Part shown: positions 42,839 to 51,513 of the stretch, in pieces
Layout: each line of letters opens with the position of its first letter
Position numbering within the stretch: position 1 is the first letter of the stretch
Origin: JAIEOG01 sp964519985
Lineage (GTDB): Bacteria > Bdellovibrionota > FAC87 > UBA2466
Assembly (NCBI GenBank): GCA_964519985.1
Contig: CAZFMF010000001.1
Coordinates: forward strand, 1 to 64,000
Reading direction: 5' to 3'
DNA length: 64,000 bases
The notes under the pieces: model-generated
Told to the model about the DNA's origin: nothing
What the model saw: only the letters and a program-made list of their open reading frames with translations
The model's database searches: none
Made by a program: the position numbers and the translations under genes

Positions 42839-44431
42839 TCAGTCCGGAAGAAAAACGCCAAACGAATCACTGAAGTGGAAAAAGCTATTGCCGCCGGCTT
42901 CGCGGTACCACGCCACCGCGTCGCGGGCGAGCGGTAAGGTATTGAGAGTATTGAGTTCGGTAGCGGGCCGCCGTCCTTGCGGATCGTACGCGCACATTCC
43001 GGAAAGCGGGCCGCCCGCGACAATGCCGACTTTTGCGGCAAAGGAATCCATCGAAAAATCCGGGTCGGAGGACGCCAGCACAAAGGCATCCGCATCGCGC
43101 GGCGTGAAGTAGATGGAGGCCTTCAGCCCGGCCGCTTCCACCGCTTGCGCAATGCCCGCGGTAATGCGGGAGATTGCAGTGGTGTCATTCCCGGGTGCGA
43201 AGTAGGGACCGGCTTGAATGGTGAGAAACCCACCCGGATTCAATCGGTCAAAAACCCGACGGTAGAACTCCACCGAGAAGAGTCGGGCCAACGCCAGGTT
43301 CTTCGGCGATGGGAAATCGATCACAATGAGATCGTAGCGTTCCGCGTGTTGCCCGACCCAGGTGAAAGCATCCGCCACAGTCACTTCCACCTTTGGATTG
43401 CGGAGCGAATCAAGATTGTACCGGCGCAGGCGTTCGTCGGTGCGGGCGAGGCGAATCATTTCCGGGTCGAGTTCGACCATTCGTACCTTTTCTACCTGCG
43501 GGATCGCAATTAGGTTGCGGGCGACCAAGCCGTCGCCCCCGCCTAAGATCAAAGCCCGTTTCACCGCGTGGCCGCGATCGGCGGCGGCGGTGACGGGTAA
43601 GTTCGCAATACAAAAGTGGTAGAGCTGCTCCGAGCCGCTGCTGAATTGGACGAACCCGTCTAAGTACAGAGTGTGTTGCGGGATTCCGGGAAAGACCGCA
43701 TTTCCCCCCGCCGTCGATTCGGTCAGGACGATCTTTTGGTAGTGACTTTGCTTGGACCAAACCACTTTTACCGGTCCGGTATTTGGCGGCGTCGCGAGGC
43801 GGGCCATTCCGATCGAAGCCAGTACCGGCAACGCAAAGGCGGCCACGCTCAGGGTAGCCCGCCAAACCGGCAATGCGCCGGCGTACGCACTCAGTGCGAC
43901 GGTGACGACCAACCCCGATCCGCCGACGGCGAGCGCGGTACGCGAGTAGCCGAGGGGAATGAGCAAGACGAAAGTAAAGAGCAGGGTAAACGCGATCGCG
44001 GCCAAGTAATCAAAGAAGAAGAGGCGGCCGAGATTCATGCGGCGGTCGCCGCGGCCCAGGTTTAAGGTCAACGGGAGAATTCCACCGGCTACGGCTCCAG
44101 CAACTCCGACGACGAGAATCGCGATCGGGGTTGCTTGGTTGAAACGGAAAATGCCCCAGCGCAGAATGGAGATACTCAGCCCGCACCAAAGACAAAGTGC
44201 GGTGGTCAATCCAATGAGTCGGCCCACCGTGGGGCGACCAAAACGCTCGCTCAAACGCGTGCCGATTCCGAGCGCAAGAAAATAAAAAGCGAGGTTAATG
44301 GAGTAGAAGGTGACGTCCTGGCTAAACGCGGTCGACCAGAATCCCGAGACCAGCGTTTGGGTCATGAACCCAACGCCGGATCCCAAAACCGAAAGGGCGT
44401 AGAGCAACAGGATTGAGGAACCACGTTTCAT
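42839..44431 (-). CDS. membrane-anchored aminopropyltransferase (spermidine synthase-like)
   Basis: A 530-residue protein. Residues 1 to about 215 make seven membrane helices. Residues about 225-480 are a spermidine-synthase-type domain: ALILGGGDGLVARNL (decarboxylated-SAM loop), VRMVELDPEMIRLAR, then VADAFTWVG and DLIVIDFPSPKNLALARLFSVEFYRRV. Soluble SpeE has D-x-T-D-P at the last site; here it is IDFPSP, keeping the first Asp but not the second, so the amine acceptor may differ. It overlaps the TM gene upstream by ATGA; with it and the methyltransferase it forms one operon. Confidence 0.85.
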   Translation of the reverse strand: MKRGSSILLLYALSVLGSGVGFMTQTLVSGFWSTAFSQDVTFYSINLAFYFLALGIGTRLSERFGRPTVGRLIGLTTALCLWCGLSISILRWGIFRFNQATPIAILVVGVAGAVAGGILPLTLNLGRGDRRMNLGRLFFFDYLAAIAFTLLFTFVLLIPLGYSRTALAVGGSGLVVTVALSAYAGALPVWRATLSVAAFALPVLASIGMARLATPPNTGPVKVVWSKQSHYQKIVLTESTAGGNAVFPGIPQHTLYLDGFVQFSSGSEQLYHFCIANLPVTAAADRGHAVKRALILGGGDGLVARNLIAIPQVEKVRMVELDPEMIRLARTDERLRRYNLDSLRNPKVEVTVADAFTWVGQHAERYDLIVIDFPSPKNLALARLFSVEFYRRVFDRLNPGGFLTIQAGPYFAPGNDTTAISRITAGIAQAVEAAGLKASIYFTPRDADAFVLASSDPDFSMDSFAAKVGIVAGGPLSGMCAYDPQGRRPATELNTLNTLPLARDAVAWYREAGGNSFFHFSDSFGVFLPD

Positions 44432-45150
44432 GAGGGAATTCCGAAATAGGTTTGTTCCATCCAGGCGCGAATGCTCTCCGCGAACAACAGGCTACCGATC
44501 GCGGTCTTCAACGCGAAACCGGCGCAGGCCAGCCAAAAAGCGCGACGGGGTGGCCGCAGGGCCAAGACAAATCCGAAGGCAATGGCGGCATTGAGGCACC
44601 CGAGCACGGCGGCGAGGCGAAAAAAACCGAGTTGGGGCAAGAGCCAAAGGGGAAAGAGGAGTCCTCCGACAAAACCTCCGACGTAATCGTAGAAAAGAAT
44701 GTCGTTCAACCAGCGGTTGTCGCGCTCCAACTGATTAAGCAGCGGAACTTCCATGCCCAAGCCAAAACCTATTGCCGCGACGAAAACGATCAACGCCCAT
44801 TGCGCGGGCCCACCCAAGGCGAAAAAGGTGTAGAGGAGGGGCACGGCGGCACAAGCACAAAGGGCCAGTCCCACCTCGATCGTGAGAATGGCCTCGCGGG
44901 CGCGATGACGGAAGCGTCCCGCGCACAGAGCGCCGACACCCATGCTCGCCATCATTAGGGAAAAGACGAGAGAGTATTGGAAAACGGAGGCGCCGAGCAA
45001 AAAGGTAGCGTAGCTCGCCAGCAATAATTCGTAGGCCACGGAGGAAAACGCCGCGGCACCGGCGGCGAAGGCGACGAGGGCGCGCAGCGCGCGTTTCGAG
45101 CGCACGCTCGGAAAGGCATTTCCGGCTGCTTTTCGGGCGACCGCGGGCAT
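44428..45150 (-). CDS. seven-helix membrane protein, partner half of membrane aminopropyltransferase
   Basis: A 240-residue protein with about seven helices and no soluble domain. Its opening FSSVAYELLLASYATFLLGASVFQYSLVFSLMMASMGVGA is the pattern that begins the membrane domain of fused spermidine-synthase-like proteins. The segment GLGMEVPLLNQLERDNRWLNDILFYDYVGG repeats in the next protein as GGILPLTLNLGRGDRRMNLGRLFFFDYLAA, so the two membrane domains are homologous. Together they would give 14 helices plus one enzyme domain. AAGGAAAAA precedes the ATG; the 3' end overlaps the next gene by four bases. Confidence 0.75.
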   Translation of the reverse strand: MPAVARKAAGNAFPSVRSKRALRALVAFAAGAAAFSSVAYELLLASYATFLLGASVFQYSLVFSLMMASMGVGALCAGRFRHRAREAILTIEVGLALCACAAVPLLYTFFALGGPAQWALIVFVAAIGFGLGMEVPLLNQLERDNRWLNDILFYDYVGGFVGGLLFPLWLLPQLGFFRLAAVLGCLNAAIAFGFVLALRPPRRAFWLACAGFALKTAIGSLLFAESIRAWMEQTYFGIPS

Positions 45151-45200
45151 TTTTTCCTTGGGGATGGCTTCGGCCGCGTAGGGGCCGCGTTAAGACAATT

Positions 45201-45854
45201 TTAACACAGTTCGGCGCGCACGGCTTCGCCCCGGATGCCCCACAGCGTAAAGCGTTCGGAGCGAGCAACTTTGAAACCGGCGGTTTCCAGCGCGCGATCT
45301 AAGTCGATGGGATGGCAATCAATATACTGGGGGAACCAATCGTGGAGTTTTTCGTAGATCCGACTGCCAATCGCCGGTCGGTCGCCTTTGGCCAGGGAAA
45401 CGACCACGAGCCGTCCATCGGGGCGCAAAACCCGCCGGATTTCCGCCAGCACTTTCACGATGTCGCCATCGTCGAAAAGTTCCAACGTGAACCCCAGGAA
45501 GACGCCATCGAACTGCGCGTCGGGATACGGGAGTCGGCGCGCATCCCCTAACTCCAGGGCCACCGTATCGGCGATTCCTTCTTGTTCCAAACGTGCCTTG
45601 GCCACTTGCAGCATTCCCGGACTGAGGTCGATTCCGTGAACTTTTCCGGTGCCTCCCACAGCATGGGCCATCGCCACCAACGCATGGCCGGTGCCAAAGC
45701 CGATTTCTAATAACGATTCTTCCGGCTGAGGGTCCAACAAGCGCAGACCGCGAATGCGCGCCGGCCGTTCGCTGGAATCGGCCAAGCGATCGTAAAAGCC
45801 GCTGAGCCGGTCGTACCATTGACGGGTTGACGAAGAAGCGGGGGTTGAAGACAT
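45201..45854 (-). CDS. class I SAM-dependent methyltransferase (UbiE-like)
   Basis: A 217-residue enzyme. Motif I is SLLEIGFGTGHALVAMA, then VHGIDLSPGMLQVAKARL, the 'motif II' region FDGVFLGFTLELFDD and RRVLRPDGRLVVVSL. This is the Methyltransf_11/UbiE pattern. The N-terminal RQWYDRLSGFYDRLAD also resembles UbiE-like methyltransferases acting on quinones or lipids. Substrate unknown. First of three same-strand genes (50 bases to the next), so its product may work with the membrane aminopropyltransferase. ATG at 45854 is preferred over 45881; a TATTTA eight bases upstream hints at a short leader. Confidence 0.85.
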   Translation of the reverse strand: MSSTPASSSTRQWYDRLSGFYDRLADSSERPARIRGLRLLDPQPEESLLEIGFGTGHALVAMAHAVGGTGKVHGIDLSPGMLQVAKARLEQEGIADTVALELGDARRLPYPDAQFDGVFLGFTLELFDDGDIVKVLAEIRRVLRPDGRLVVVSLAKGDRPAIGSRIYEKLHDWFPQYIDCHPIDLDRALETAGFKVARSERFTLWGIRGEAVRAELC

Positions 45855-45892
45855 GCGCGGGTAAATAGCACAAGTCATCACCTGGTTCTAGT

Positions 45893-45918
45893 CGTTCCCG
45901 GCCGGCCGGAGGGGAACG
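45893..45918. promoter_or_regulatory. GC-rich palindrome in divergent promoter region
   Basis: CGTTCCC (45893-45899) and GGGAACG (45912-45918) flank a self-complementary GGCCGGCC core. It lies midway between the divergent methyltransferase and small exported protein genes and may be a shared operator or a hairpin. A possible promoter for the rightward gene is TTGACT at 45934-45939 with a weak TTAACG 17 bases on. Confidence 0.3.
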
Positions 45919-45982
45919 CCAGCAAGGTCAGCATTGACTCGGTGCGTTTTAACGTGTTAACGCTCAAAATATGGGAGGGGTG

Positions 45983-46273
45983 ATGAAGACATGGGTATTG
46001 GGGTTGATTCTTTTTCTATCCGGGGCGGTATCCGCCGCCGAATTTGAAGGCCGGGTGACTTATTCCGATTCGGGCGCGCTGATCGTTGAGGGGAAAGCCG
46101 CGGAGAAGATGTACGCCGATTTGGATGGGCGGGCGATCAAGATGAACCTGGAAGCGAATGTGATCGCGTGGCGCAAACGAGGCAAAAACTTCAACTGCTT
46201 CTTACGGAACGACACTCACGAGGTGCAGTGCTTCATTTCGGTGCGTGATCCTCTGTCCGGCGAGATCTACTGA
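45983..46273 (+). CDS. small exported protein of unknown function
   Basis: A 96-residue protein with signal peptide MKTWVLGLILFLSGAVSAA; mature part about 77 residues. Start at 45983 because GGAGG (45974-45978) lies just upstream; the ATG at 45971 is within the ribosome site. The mature part is beta-rich: EFEGRVTYSDSGALIVEGKAAEKMYADL and two cysteines (NCFLRNDTHEVQCF) that could bond. Looks like a single small periplasmic domain. Function unknown. It overlaps the convergent gene by seven bases. Confidence 0.6.
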   Translation: MKTWVLGLILFLSGAVSAAEFEGRVTYSDSGALIVEGKAAEKMYADLDGRAIKMNLEANVIAWRKRGKNFNCFLRNDTHEVQCFISVRDPLSGEIY

Positions 46274-47550
46274 CCGGGCGTCAGGACTCTTGGCGCGACC
46301 AACACGGGAACTTTCAACTCAAAATCGCGCGGTAGTTTCAGTGGCTCGTAAAAGTGTCGCTGCAAGGCGTCTGCGAGTTGCCGCGCATTGCCCTCGGAGA
46401 GCAATTGGAGCTCTTGACGGAAGGCATCCGCGCCATCGCGCTGGAATGTGGTCCGCAACGAGTGCCTTAGCTGCCGTCGGACCAGTGTTGTAAAGTCGGG
46501 AACGGTTAGGTCGAGGGCGCCGAGTTGACTCCGGAGCTTGGCAAAGTCACCGGCTAACGCCGGGTAGCGAGTCAGGGTTTCCCAAGCGCGATTGAGGGAG
46601 GTTCCATCGGATTCCAACGCGGTCTCGACTGGGCGGGCAATATTGGCTTCTATCCCAAAATGGTGGGCGAGATTTTTGCGCAACCGTTGGGTGGTTTCGG
46701 GATCGCGAATATCGCCGAACTCAATGAGGTCGTCGGGGTCCATGATATAGGCGGAAATCCAACCGTTGTCGGCGGCGTACTGATTTTCTAAAATCGCTTC
46801 TGCCGATCCAAAGGACAAACTCATGTTCCGGCGTGAGTAGGCTCGAGTTTTCTCGTTCTCCCCATTTGTGCGCTCAATATGGACAAAGAAGAAAACTTGA
46901 TCGTCCGCGTTCAGCCAGCGGTTGAATGCTGCTGTATTGAGGCCCCCACTGAATCCGAGAATCTCGAGCTGATGAGAGCTCAGCAGCTGCGTCTCGGGAA
47001 CTTGGACTTTCCGTGGAGCAATGTGGGTGAACACGGGGTGAAAGCGCGCCAACACGGGCGTCGCTTCCGCGATCGGCCCTTCGTCCGCCTCGAGATTGGG
47101 TCCCACCAGCCGGCGTAGATTCTCGAGGCTTTGTGTCTCGAACCGCTTTCGCGGGGACGAGAGGGTCGGTCGATCGCGATGGCCGCGGTTCTGAAAGGCA
47201 GCCGCGAGGGATGATTTACGTTCAGCGGTGATTTTCTTGGATCGGACGTGGATGGTCGAATCCAGGTAGCTGGCAACGATCTCGGCATGATCCCAAACCG
47301 AAGCTTCTTGGAGCTCAGGCGCTCTTTTCCGCAAAAAAGTTTGCATCGGCTCGGAGCCCCATAGTTGCTCCAGAGTGCGATGATTGTTGTTCTGTAAGAC
47401 ACGGATCAATTCGGCATGCCCATTTAACTGCGTCAAGTAGTCGGGGCAGACGGCTTCCTCCGCTTCGACCTCCTCCCAACCGGCGGGAACCGCCACTGCC
47501 ACGGACGACAAAGCCATCAGAATCATGAATTTACGGGCGAATGCGTTCAA
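46267..47550 (-). CDS. exported protein of unknown function
   Basis: A 427-residue protein with a signal peptide (MNAFARKFMILMALSSVAVAVPA) and one Cys after it (EAVCPDYL). Residues 30-170 are helical and charged. Residues about 195-300 form an alpha/beta block: QVFFFVHIERTNGENEKTRAYSRRNMSLSFGSAEAILENQYAADNGWISAYIMDP. The 'S-x-S-x-x-x-A ... G-W-I-S-A-Y-x-x-D-P' order faintly recalls ADP-ribosyltransferase toxin folds, but key residues cannot be assigned. The C-terminal 130 residues are helical. No safe function. Confidence 0.55.
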   Translation of the reverse strand: MNAFARKFMILMALSSVAVAVPAGWEEVEAEEAVCPDYLTQLNGHAELIRVLQNNNHRTLEQLWGSEPMQTFLRKRAPELQEASVWDHAEIVASYLDSTIHVRSKKITAERKSSLAAAFQNRGHRDRPTLSSPRKRFETQSLENLRRLVGPNLEADEGPIAEATPVLARFHPVFTHIAPRKVQVPETQLLSSHQLEILGFSGGLNTAAFNRWLNADDQVFFFVHIERTNGENEKTRAYSRRNMSLSFGSAEAILENQYAADNGWISAYIMDPDDLIEFGDIRDPETTQRLRKNLAHHFGIEANIARPVETALESDGTSLNRAWETLTRYPALAGDFAKLRSQLGALDLTVPDFTTLVRRQLRHSLRTTFQRDGADAFRQELQLLSEGNARQLADALQRHFYEPLKLPRDFELKVPVLVAPRVLTPGQ

Positions 47551-47634
47551 GGATATCCTTTTTTCGGAAGGATTAACCTAACGCACTGGGCCGAGATCCA
47601 TCAAGGGCTTTTCGCGAGGCAAATCGGCGGTTTC

Positions 47635-48876
47635 ATGGATAATCTCACTCACTCACTGATCGGCGCTGTGATGGCCGAGTGTGTCTATCAGCACTCGCCT
47701 TCGCTGAAACGCAGCACGGTTGCGCCCCGTCTGCGACGGGCCTTCTGGCTCGTCTCGATCCTGGGCAATAACCTACCGGATCTTGACGTACTCTACGCGG
47801 CACTCGCACTGAATGGGCGCCTCGGCTATTTACTCCACCACCGGGGTCACACCCACACGTTGCTCTTCGGTTTGGCGCAAGGGGCACTGACGGGCGCCTT
47901 GGCCCATCTTTGGTTGAAGCGCAAAGTGAAGAATCTCTCGGTTTGGGATGAGCGCGCGATTTGGGGTTTGGCCCTGGCGGCCCCTTTGCTTCACCTAGGA
48001 ATGGACGCACTGAACAACTACGGCGTCCACCCCTTCTGGCCCGTCTGGAACGGCTGGGTTTATGGCGACTCGCTCTTCATCATGGAGCCGTTGCTTTGGC
48101 TCGCGCTTTTCCCGGTCGTTTACTTTGTCACCCAACGCCGTAGTTGGCGGTGGATCGTCGAGACGCTATTGGTGGCGCTTTTCACCGTGGTTTGGATTCT
48201 CCCGATCACGCGTTGGTATTCGGCATTGGCGATCTTTGGGATGGGCGCGCTGATGTGGTTTGCCTGTCGCAAAGCCAAGCCGCGTTGGCGGGCGCAGTTT
48301 TGTCTGGCGATGGGAGCCACCGTCATCGGCCTTTTTTCCGGTTTGTCCACTTACGCGCGCGCGCGTCTGGTGAAGCAACACGCCGAACAAAACCCCACGG
48401 CGAAATTGCACGACGCCGTGTTGACACCGTTTCCGGCCAATCCCTTGTGTTGGAACGTGATCACGGTGGAAACGTTTAGTGACGGTAGCCGCTACCGGCT
48501 GCGCCGCGGTGTTTTTGCTCCCATTCCTTTCCTGGTTTCCGCCGCTGGCTGCCCGAAGATGCCGACTACGGGTCCTACTGCTTACTTGAGTGCTGTCCCC
48601 GAGCTATGGGGACCAGAGTTCGATTGGGATGGCCAGTACCAATCGGCGGTGAGCGACCTCAAAGAATTTGTGGACTATTCTTGCGCGTGGTCGGCCTTTC
48701 TGCGCTTTGCGCGGGCTCCTTTCCTTCAGGAGGAGGAAGGCAGTCTTTGGGCGGGAGATCTGCGCTACGACTACGGACCGGAATTGGGATTCGCCGAACT
48801 CGAGGTTCCGGAAGATTCGGGACCCTGCAAGGGTTGGATCCCACCGTGGCTACGCCCGCGCCGAGACATTTTTTAG
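47635..48876 (+). CDS. membrane-bound metal-dependent hydrolase (YdjM/DUF457 family)
   Basis: A 413-residue protein. The N-terminal MDNLTHSLIGAVMAE, NNLPDLDVLYAAL and LLHHRGHTHTLLFGL supply the His and Asp residues that define this family of inner-membrane proteins; five or six helices follow to about residue 250. The last 160 residues are soluble, with cysteines in CWNVITVETFSDG and AAGCPKM. Members are called metal-dependent hydrolases by motif; substrates are mostly unknown and some are linked to phospholipid or SOS responses. It shares the stop tetranucleotide TTAG with the convergent nitroreductase gene. Confidence 0.85.
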   Translation: MDNLTHSLIGAVMAECVYQHSPSLKRSTVAPRLRRAFWLVSILGNNLPDLDVLYAALALNGRLGYLLHHRGHTHTLLFGLAQGALTGALAHLWLKRKVKNLSVWDERAIWGLALAAPLLHLGMDALNNYGVHPFWPVWNGWVYGDSLFIMEPLLWLALFPVVYFVTQRRSWRWIVETLLVALFTVVWILPITRWYSALAIFGMGALMWFACRKAKPRWRAQFCLAMGATVIGLFSGLSTYARARLVKQHAEQNPTAKLHDAVLTPFPANPLCWNVITVETFSDGSRYRLRRGVFAPIPFLVSAAGCPKMPTTGPTAYLSAVPELWGPEFDWDGQYQSAVSDLKEFVDYSCAWSAFLRFARAPFLQEEEGSLWAGDLRYDYGPELGFAELEVPEDSGPCKGWIPPWLRPRRDIF

Positions 48877-49409
48877 AACTTGGCCGGGCGGCCCCAAGCA
48901 TTTTCAAAAACAGTTTGGGCGAGGGGAGTCCGAGATCTTTCCGGACGGATGAAGTCTTCGGCTTTAAATCCGATCACAAACATCGCGTAAGCTTCAAAGT
49001 CGGGCGGGACAAGCTTTTCCGCCTCTTCCTTACTGAAACCCCCCATGAAACGGGTATTCACGCCGAGATCAAACGCGCGAAGCGCCATGAGCTGGGAAGC
49101 GGCGCCGGTGTCGTGTCCCAAGTGTCGGTTCGGTTTGCCGGTTTGTGTAAAGGTGCGTTTACCGAAACTCACCCCCAACACCCACGCTTGCTTGGCATAA
49201 GCATTGCCTTCCGCAAGGAGCGCCTCCAACGCCGCGCGTGGAGCGCCGGCATTTTTTTTTGCAAAGAGAAAGCGCCACGGCTGTTCGTTAAAACACGATT
49301 GGGCGCTTCGGCCTGCTTCGAAGATCTCTTTAAGCACTGCATCGTCGACTTCCGCCGAACGGTAACCGCGAGGACTCCAACGCTGCGCAATAGCTTCACC
49401 GGTTTGCAT
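48873..49409 (-). CDS. nitroreductase-family flavoprotein
   Basis: A 178-residue FMN enzyme. RWSPRGYRSAEVDDAVLKEIFEAGRSAQSCFNEQPWRFLF is the nitroreductase N-terminus with the FMN-phosphate Arg residues and the N-x-Q-P-W loop; LGHDTGAASQLMALRAFDLGVNTRFMGGF is the second FMN/dimer region. It would reduce nitro compounds, quinones or enones with NAD(P)H. Start at 49409, eight bases after AAGGAG; the GTG at 49418 would leave no spacing. Monocistronic. Confidence 0.9.
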   Translation of the reverse strand: MQTGEAIAQRWSPRGYRSAEVDDAVLKEIFEAGRSAQSCFNEQPWRFLFAKKNAGAPRAALEALLAEGNAYAKQAWVLGVSFGKRTFTQTGKPNRHLGHDTGAASQLMALRAFDLGVNTRFMGGFSKEEAEKLVPPDFEAYAMFVIGFKAEDFIRPERSRTPLAQTVFENAWGRPAKF

Positions 49410-49534
49410 GGTTCGCACTCCTTAAAGGTGCGCTCTTACTTCCAGAAGAAAGTCTTGAAAGGAAGCGGCCCCTTTTTCTGTTAATATAGTGCTGCGAGCA
49501 TTCTTCGCAAGAATTCAAAAAATCGAGGTCGCAA

Positions 49535-50512
49535 TTGAACTGGAACGGCAAACGAGCTGTGGTCACCGGCGGTGCGGGCTTTTTGGGTTCGTACGTCGTG
49601 GAGAAATTGCGCGCCCGGGGTGCGGACGTTTTCGTTCCCCGTTCCCGCGACTTCGATCTCCGTTCGGAATCGGCCATTGAACGTCTGTTCGAAACCGCGC
49701 GACCAGACGTCATTTTCCACCTTGCCGCCGTGGTCGGTGGCATTGGCGCGAATATGAAAAACCCCGGTTCGTTTTTTTACGACAATGCGATCATGGGCCT
49801 GCAGTTGATGGAAGCGGCTCGTCGCAAACGGGTGGAAAAATTCGTGGCGGTGGGTACGATTTGCGCTTACCCGAAAATGACCCCCACTCCATTTAAGGAA
49901 ACTGATCTTTGGAATGGTTATCCGGAAGAAACCAACGCGCCGTACGGATTGGCCAAGAAAATGATGTTGGTGCAATCCCAGGCTTACCGCGCGCAATACG
50001 GTTTCAATGGCATTTACTTGCTGCCGGTGAATCTTTTCGGACCACGCGACAACTTTGATTTGGAAACGTCCCACGTCATTCCCGCCTTGATTCGCAAGTG
50101 TGTGGAGGCGGTAAAGGCTAAGGACGAAGAGATCGTACTTTGGGGTGATGGCAGTGCGACCCGGGAATTTTTGTACGTTGAGGACGCCGCCGACGGAATC
50201 GTCCGCGCCGGAGAACTTTACGACGGCGCCGAACCAGTCAACCTCGGCACCGGTCAGGAGATTTCGATCCTCAATCTGGCCACCCAGATTGCGCGGGCGA
50301 CCGGATTCAAGGGGCGATTGCGTTGGGATGCCTCCAAACCCAACGGTCAGCCCCGTCGTTGCGTCGATGCCTCGCGCGCGGAAGCGCTCTTCGGTTTTCG
50401 CCCCACCTGGTCGTTGAACAAGGGGATCGACAAAACCGTCGCTTGGTACATTGGGCAACTGCCACAAGCCCAGCGGATGTTCTTTAGCCTCGGTGTTCCC
50501 GAAGTGGCGTAA
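49535..50512 (+). CDS. fcl: GDP-L-fucose synthase-like NAD-dependent epimerase
   Basis: A 325-residue extended SDR. VTGGAGFLGSYVVEKL binds NADP; FHLAAVVGGIGANMKNPGSFFYDN, VAVGTICAYPK (Cys at a position used in catalysis by Fcl) and APYGLAKKMMLVQ (Tyr-x3-Lys) match GDP-L-fucose synthase and close relatives. SHVIPALIRKCVEA and LWGDGSATREFLYVEDAADG complete the pattern. It starts at TTG (49535), GAGG six bases upstream, and no ATG fits before the Rossmann motif. No GDP-mannose dehydratase gene is near, so the exact sugar is unsure. Confidence 0.85.
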   Translation: MNWNGKRAVVTGGAGFLGSYVVEKLRARGADVFVPRSRDFDLRSESAIERLFETARPDVIFHLAAVVGGIGANMKNPGSFFYDNAIMGLQLMEAARRKRVEKFVAVGTICAYPKMTPTPFKETDLWNGYPEETNAPYGLAKKMMLVQSQAYRAQYGFNGIYLLPVNLFGPRDNFDLETSHVIPALIRKCVEAVKAKDEEIVLWGDGSATREFLYVEDAADGIVRAGELYDGAEPVNLGTGQEISILNLATQIARATGFKGRLRWDASKPNGQPRRCVDASRAEALFGFRPTWSLNKGIDKTVAWYIGQLPQAQRMFFSLGVPEVA

Positions 50513-50539
50513 CGCCCGTACTTTTGTTATTCCCATCCC

Positions 50540-50908
50540 ATGGAACGTTTCTTTCTCGTGGCCGGATCCCTTTCCGGATTTTTGGGTGTCGCCCTCGGGG
50601 CCTTCGCGGCGCACTCGCTACGGGCGCGGCTTACGCCCGCCGATATGGAAATCTTCCGAACGGGTGTGCATTACCAGCTCGCGCACGCCGTGGTCTTGCT
50701 GGCAGTGGCGGTTTTGATTCGTCTCTTTCCGGATGCGGGCCACGCGCGCGCCGGTTACGCCTTTCTCGCCGGAACGGTGATTTTCTCCGGATCGCTCTAC
50801 GCACTGGTGCTCACGCAAATTCGCTTCTTCGGCGCGATTACACCCATTGGCGGAGCCTGTTTTCTAGCCGGATGGCTTTTGCTGACTTACGGCGCCTTGC
50901 GAGACTGA
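50540..50908 (+). CDS. DUF423 membrane protein
   Basis: A 122-residue protein with four helices. GSLSGFLGVALGAFAAHSLRARL and FRTGVHYQLAHAVVLL and the late ITPIGGACFLAGWLLL are hallmarks of DUF423 (E. coli YgdD). Function unknown across the family. It follows the epimerase gene by 27 bases and overlaps the convergent pyrE by 22 bases. Confidence 0.9.
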   Translation: MERFFLVAGSLSGFLGVALGAFAAHSLRARLTPADMEIFRTGVHYQLAHAVVLLAVAVLIRLFPDAGHARAGYAFLAGTVIFSGSLYALVLTQIRFFGAITPIGGACFLAGWLLLTYGALRD

Positions 50909-51513
50909 GCGCCTTTTCCGAGGGTGGTAAGAATCGGAATCCCTTTTTTGCACATCGGACACTCGGCCGGTTCCCAAGATTCCAGCGCAAATTCCGTGAG
51001 CGAAAAAAGCACTTTGGCGCCGATATCGGCCGCGCGGATGCCTCCCCGATTGCAAAGGGCCGCGATGCCCACGACGTCCGCTCCCAGCTTGCCGGCCAAT
51101 GCGACGACTTTCTTCACCGATCCCCCGGTGGTCAAGACGTCTTCGGCGATCAAAACCCGTTTGCCCTGAATGAGTTTTTCGTAGCCGCGCTTGATCACGA
51201 AGCCTTCCGGCGTTTCGTCTTTTTCGGCAAAGACCGCCAGCACCGATTTCTTGGTCATGATCGTCAGGTGGTGCGCGATCCATTGGGTCAAAATGATCCC
51301 GCCCAACGCGGGGGCAAGCACCACGTCGACCCGTTCATTGGAAAACTGCCGCGCGATTTCCTCGCAGAGTTCCGAAATGACGCCGGGAATGGGATAGAGC
51401 GCGTCTTTGTTCACATAGTCGGCGCCATGACGGCCGGAGGTGTACACCAGATGGCTGCCGCGGGTTAGGACTCCGCACTGCTCGAAAAGCGAGAGCGCGC
51501 GGGAATCGCTCAT
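50887..51513 (-). CDS. pyrE: orotate phosphoribosyltransferase
   Basis: A 208-residue enzyme making OMP from orotate and PRPP. The PRPP motif is VLIAEDVLTTGGSVKK; GVLTRGSHLVYTSGRHGADYVNKD carries the orotate-binding residues and VLAPALGGIILTQWIA the second loop. The C-terminus has PMCKKGIP, a Cys-containing tail. The start at 51513 overlaps the pyrF stop (ATGA), so translation is coupled to pyrF, the next enzyme of the pathway. An alternative longer frame upstream lies inside pyrF and is not coding. Confidence 0.93.
   Translation of the reverse strand: MSDSRALSLFEQCGVLTRGSHLVYTSGRHGADYVNKDALYPIPGVISELCEEIARQFSNERVDVVLAPALGGIILTQWIAHHLTIMTKKSVLAVFAEKDETPEGFVIKRGYEKLIQGKRVLIAEDVLTTGGSVKKVVALAGKLGADVVGIAALCNRGGIRAADIGAKVLFSLTEFALESWEPAECPMCKKGIPILTTLGKGAQSRKAP

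Noticed and set aside
48606..49484. Open frame (292 codons) on the plus strand across the end of the YdjM-like gene and the nitroreductase
   Set aside because: Both covered genes have clear family motifs; the frame's protein has no recognisable feature.
49481..50614. Long open frame (377 codons) on the minus strand across the Fcl-like gene
   Set aside because: The plus strand has a full epimerase with all motifs; the minus-frame protein is Arg/His/Gly-rich with no signal, motif or ribosome site. GC-rich codon use opens such frames.
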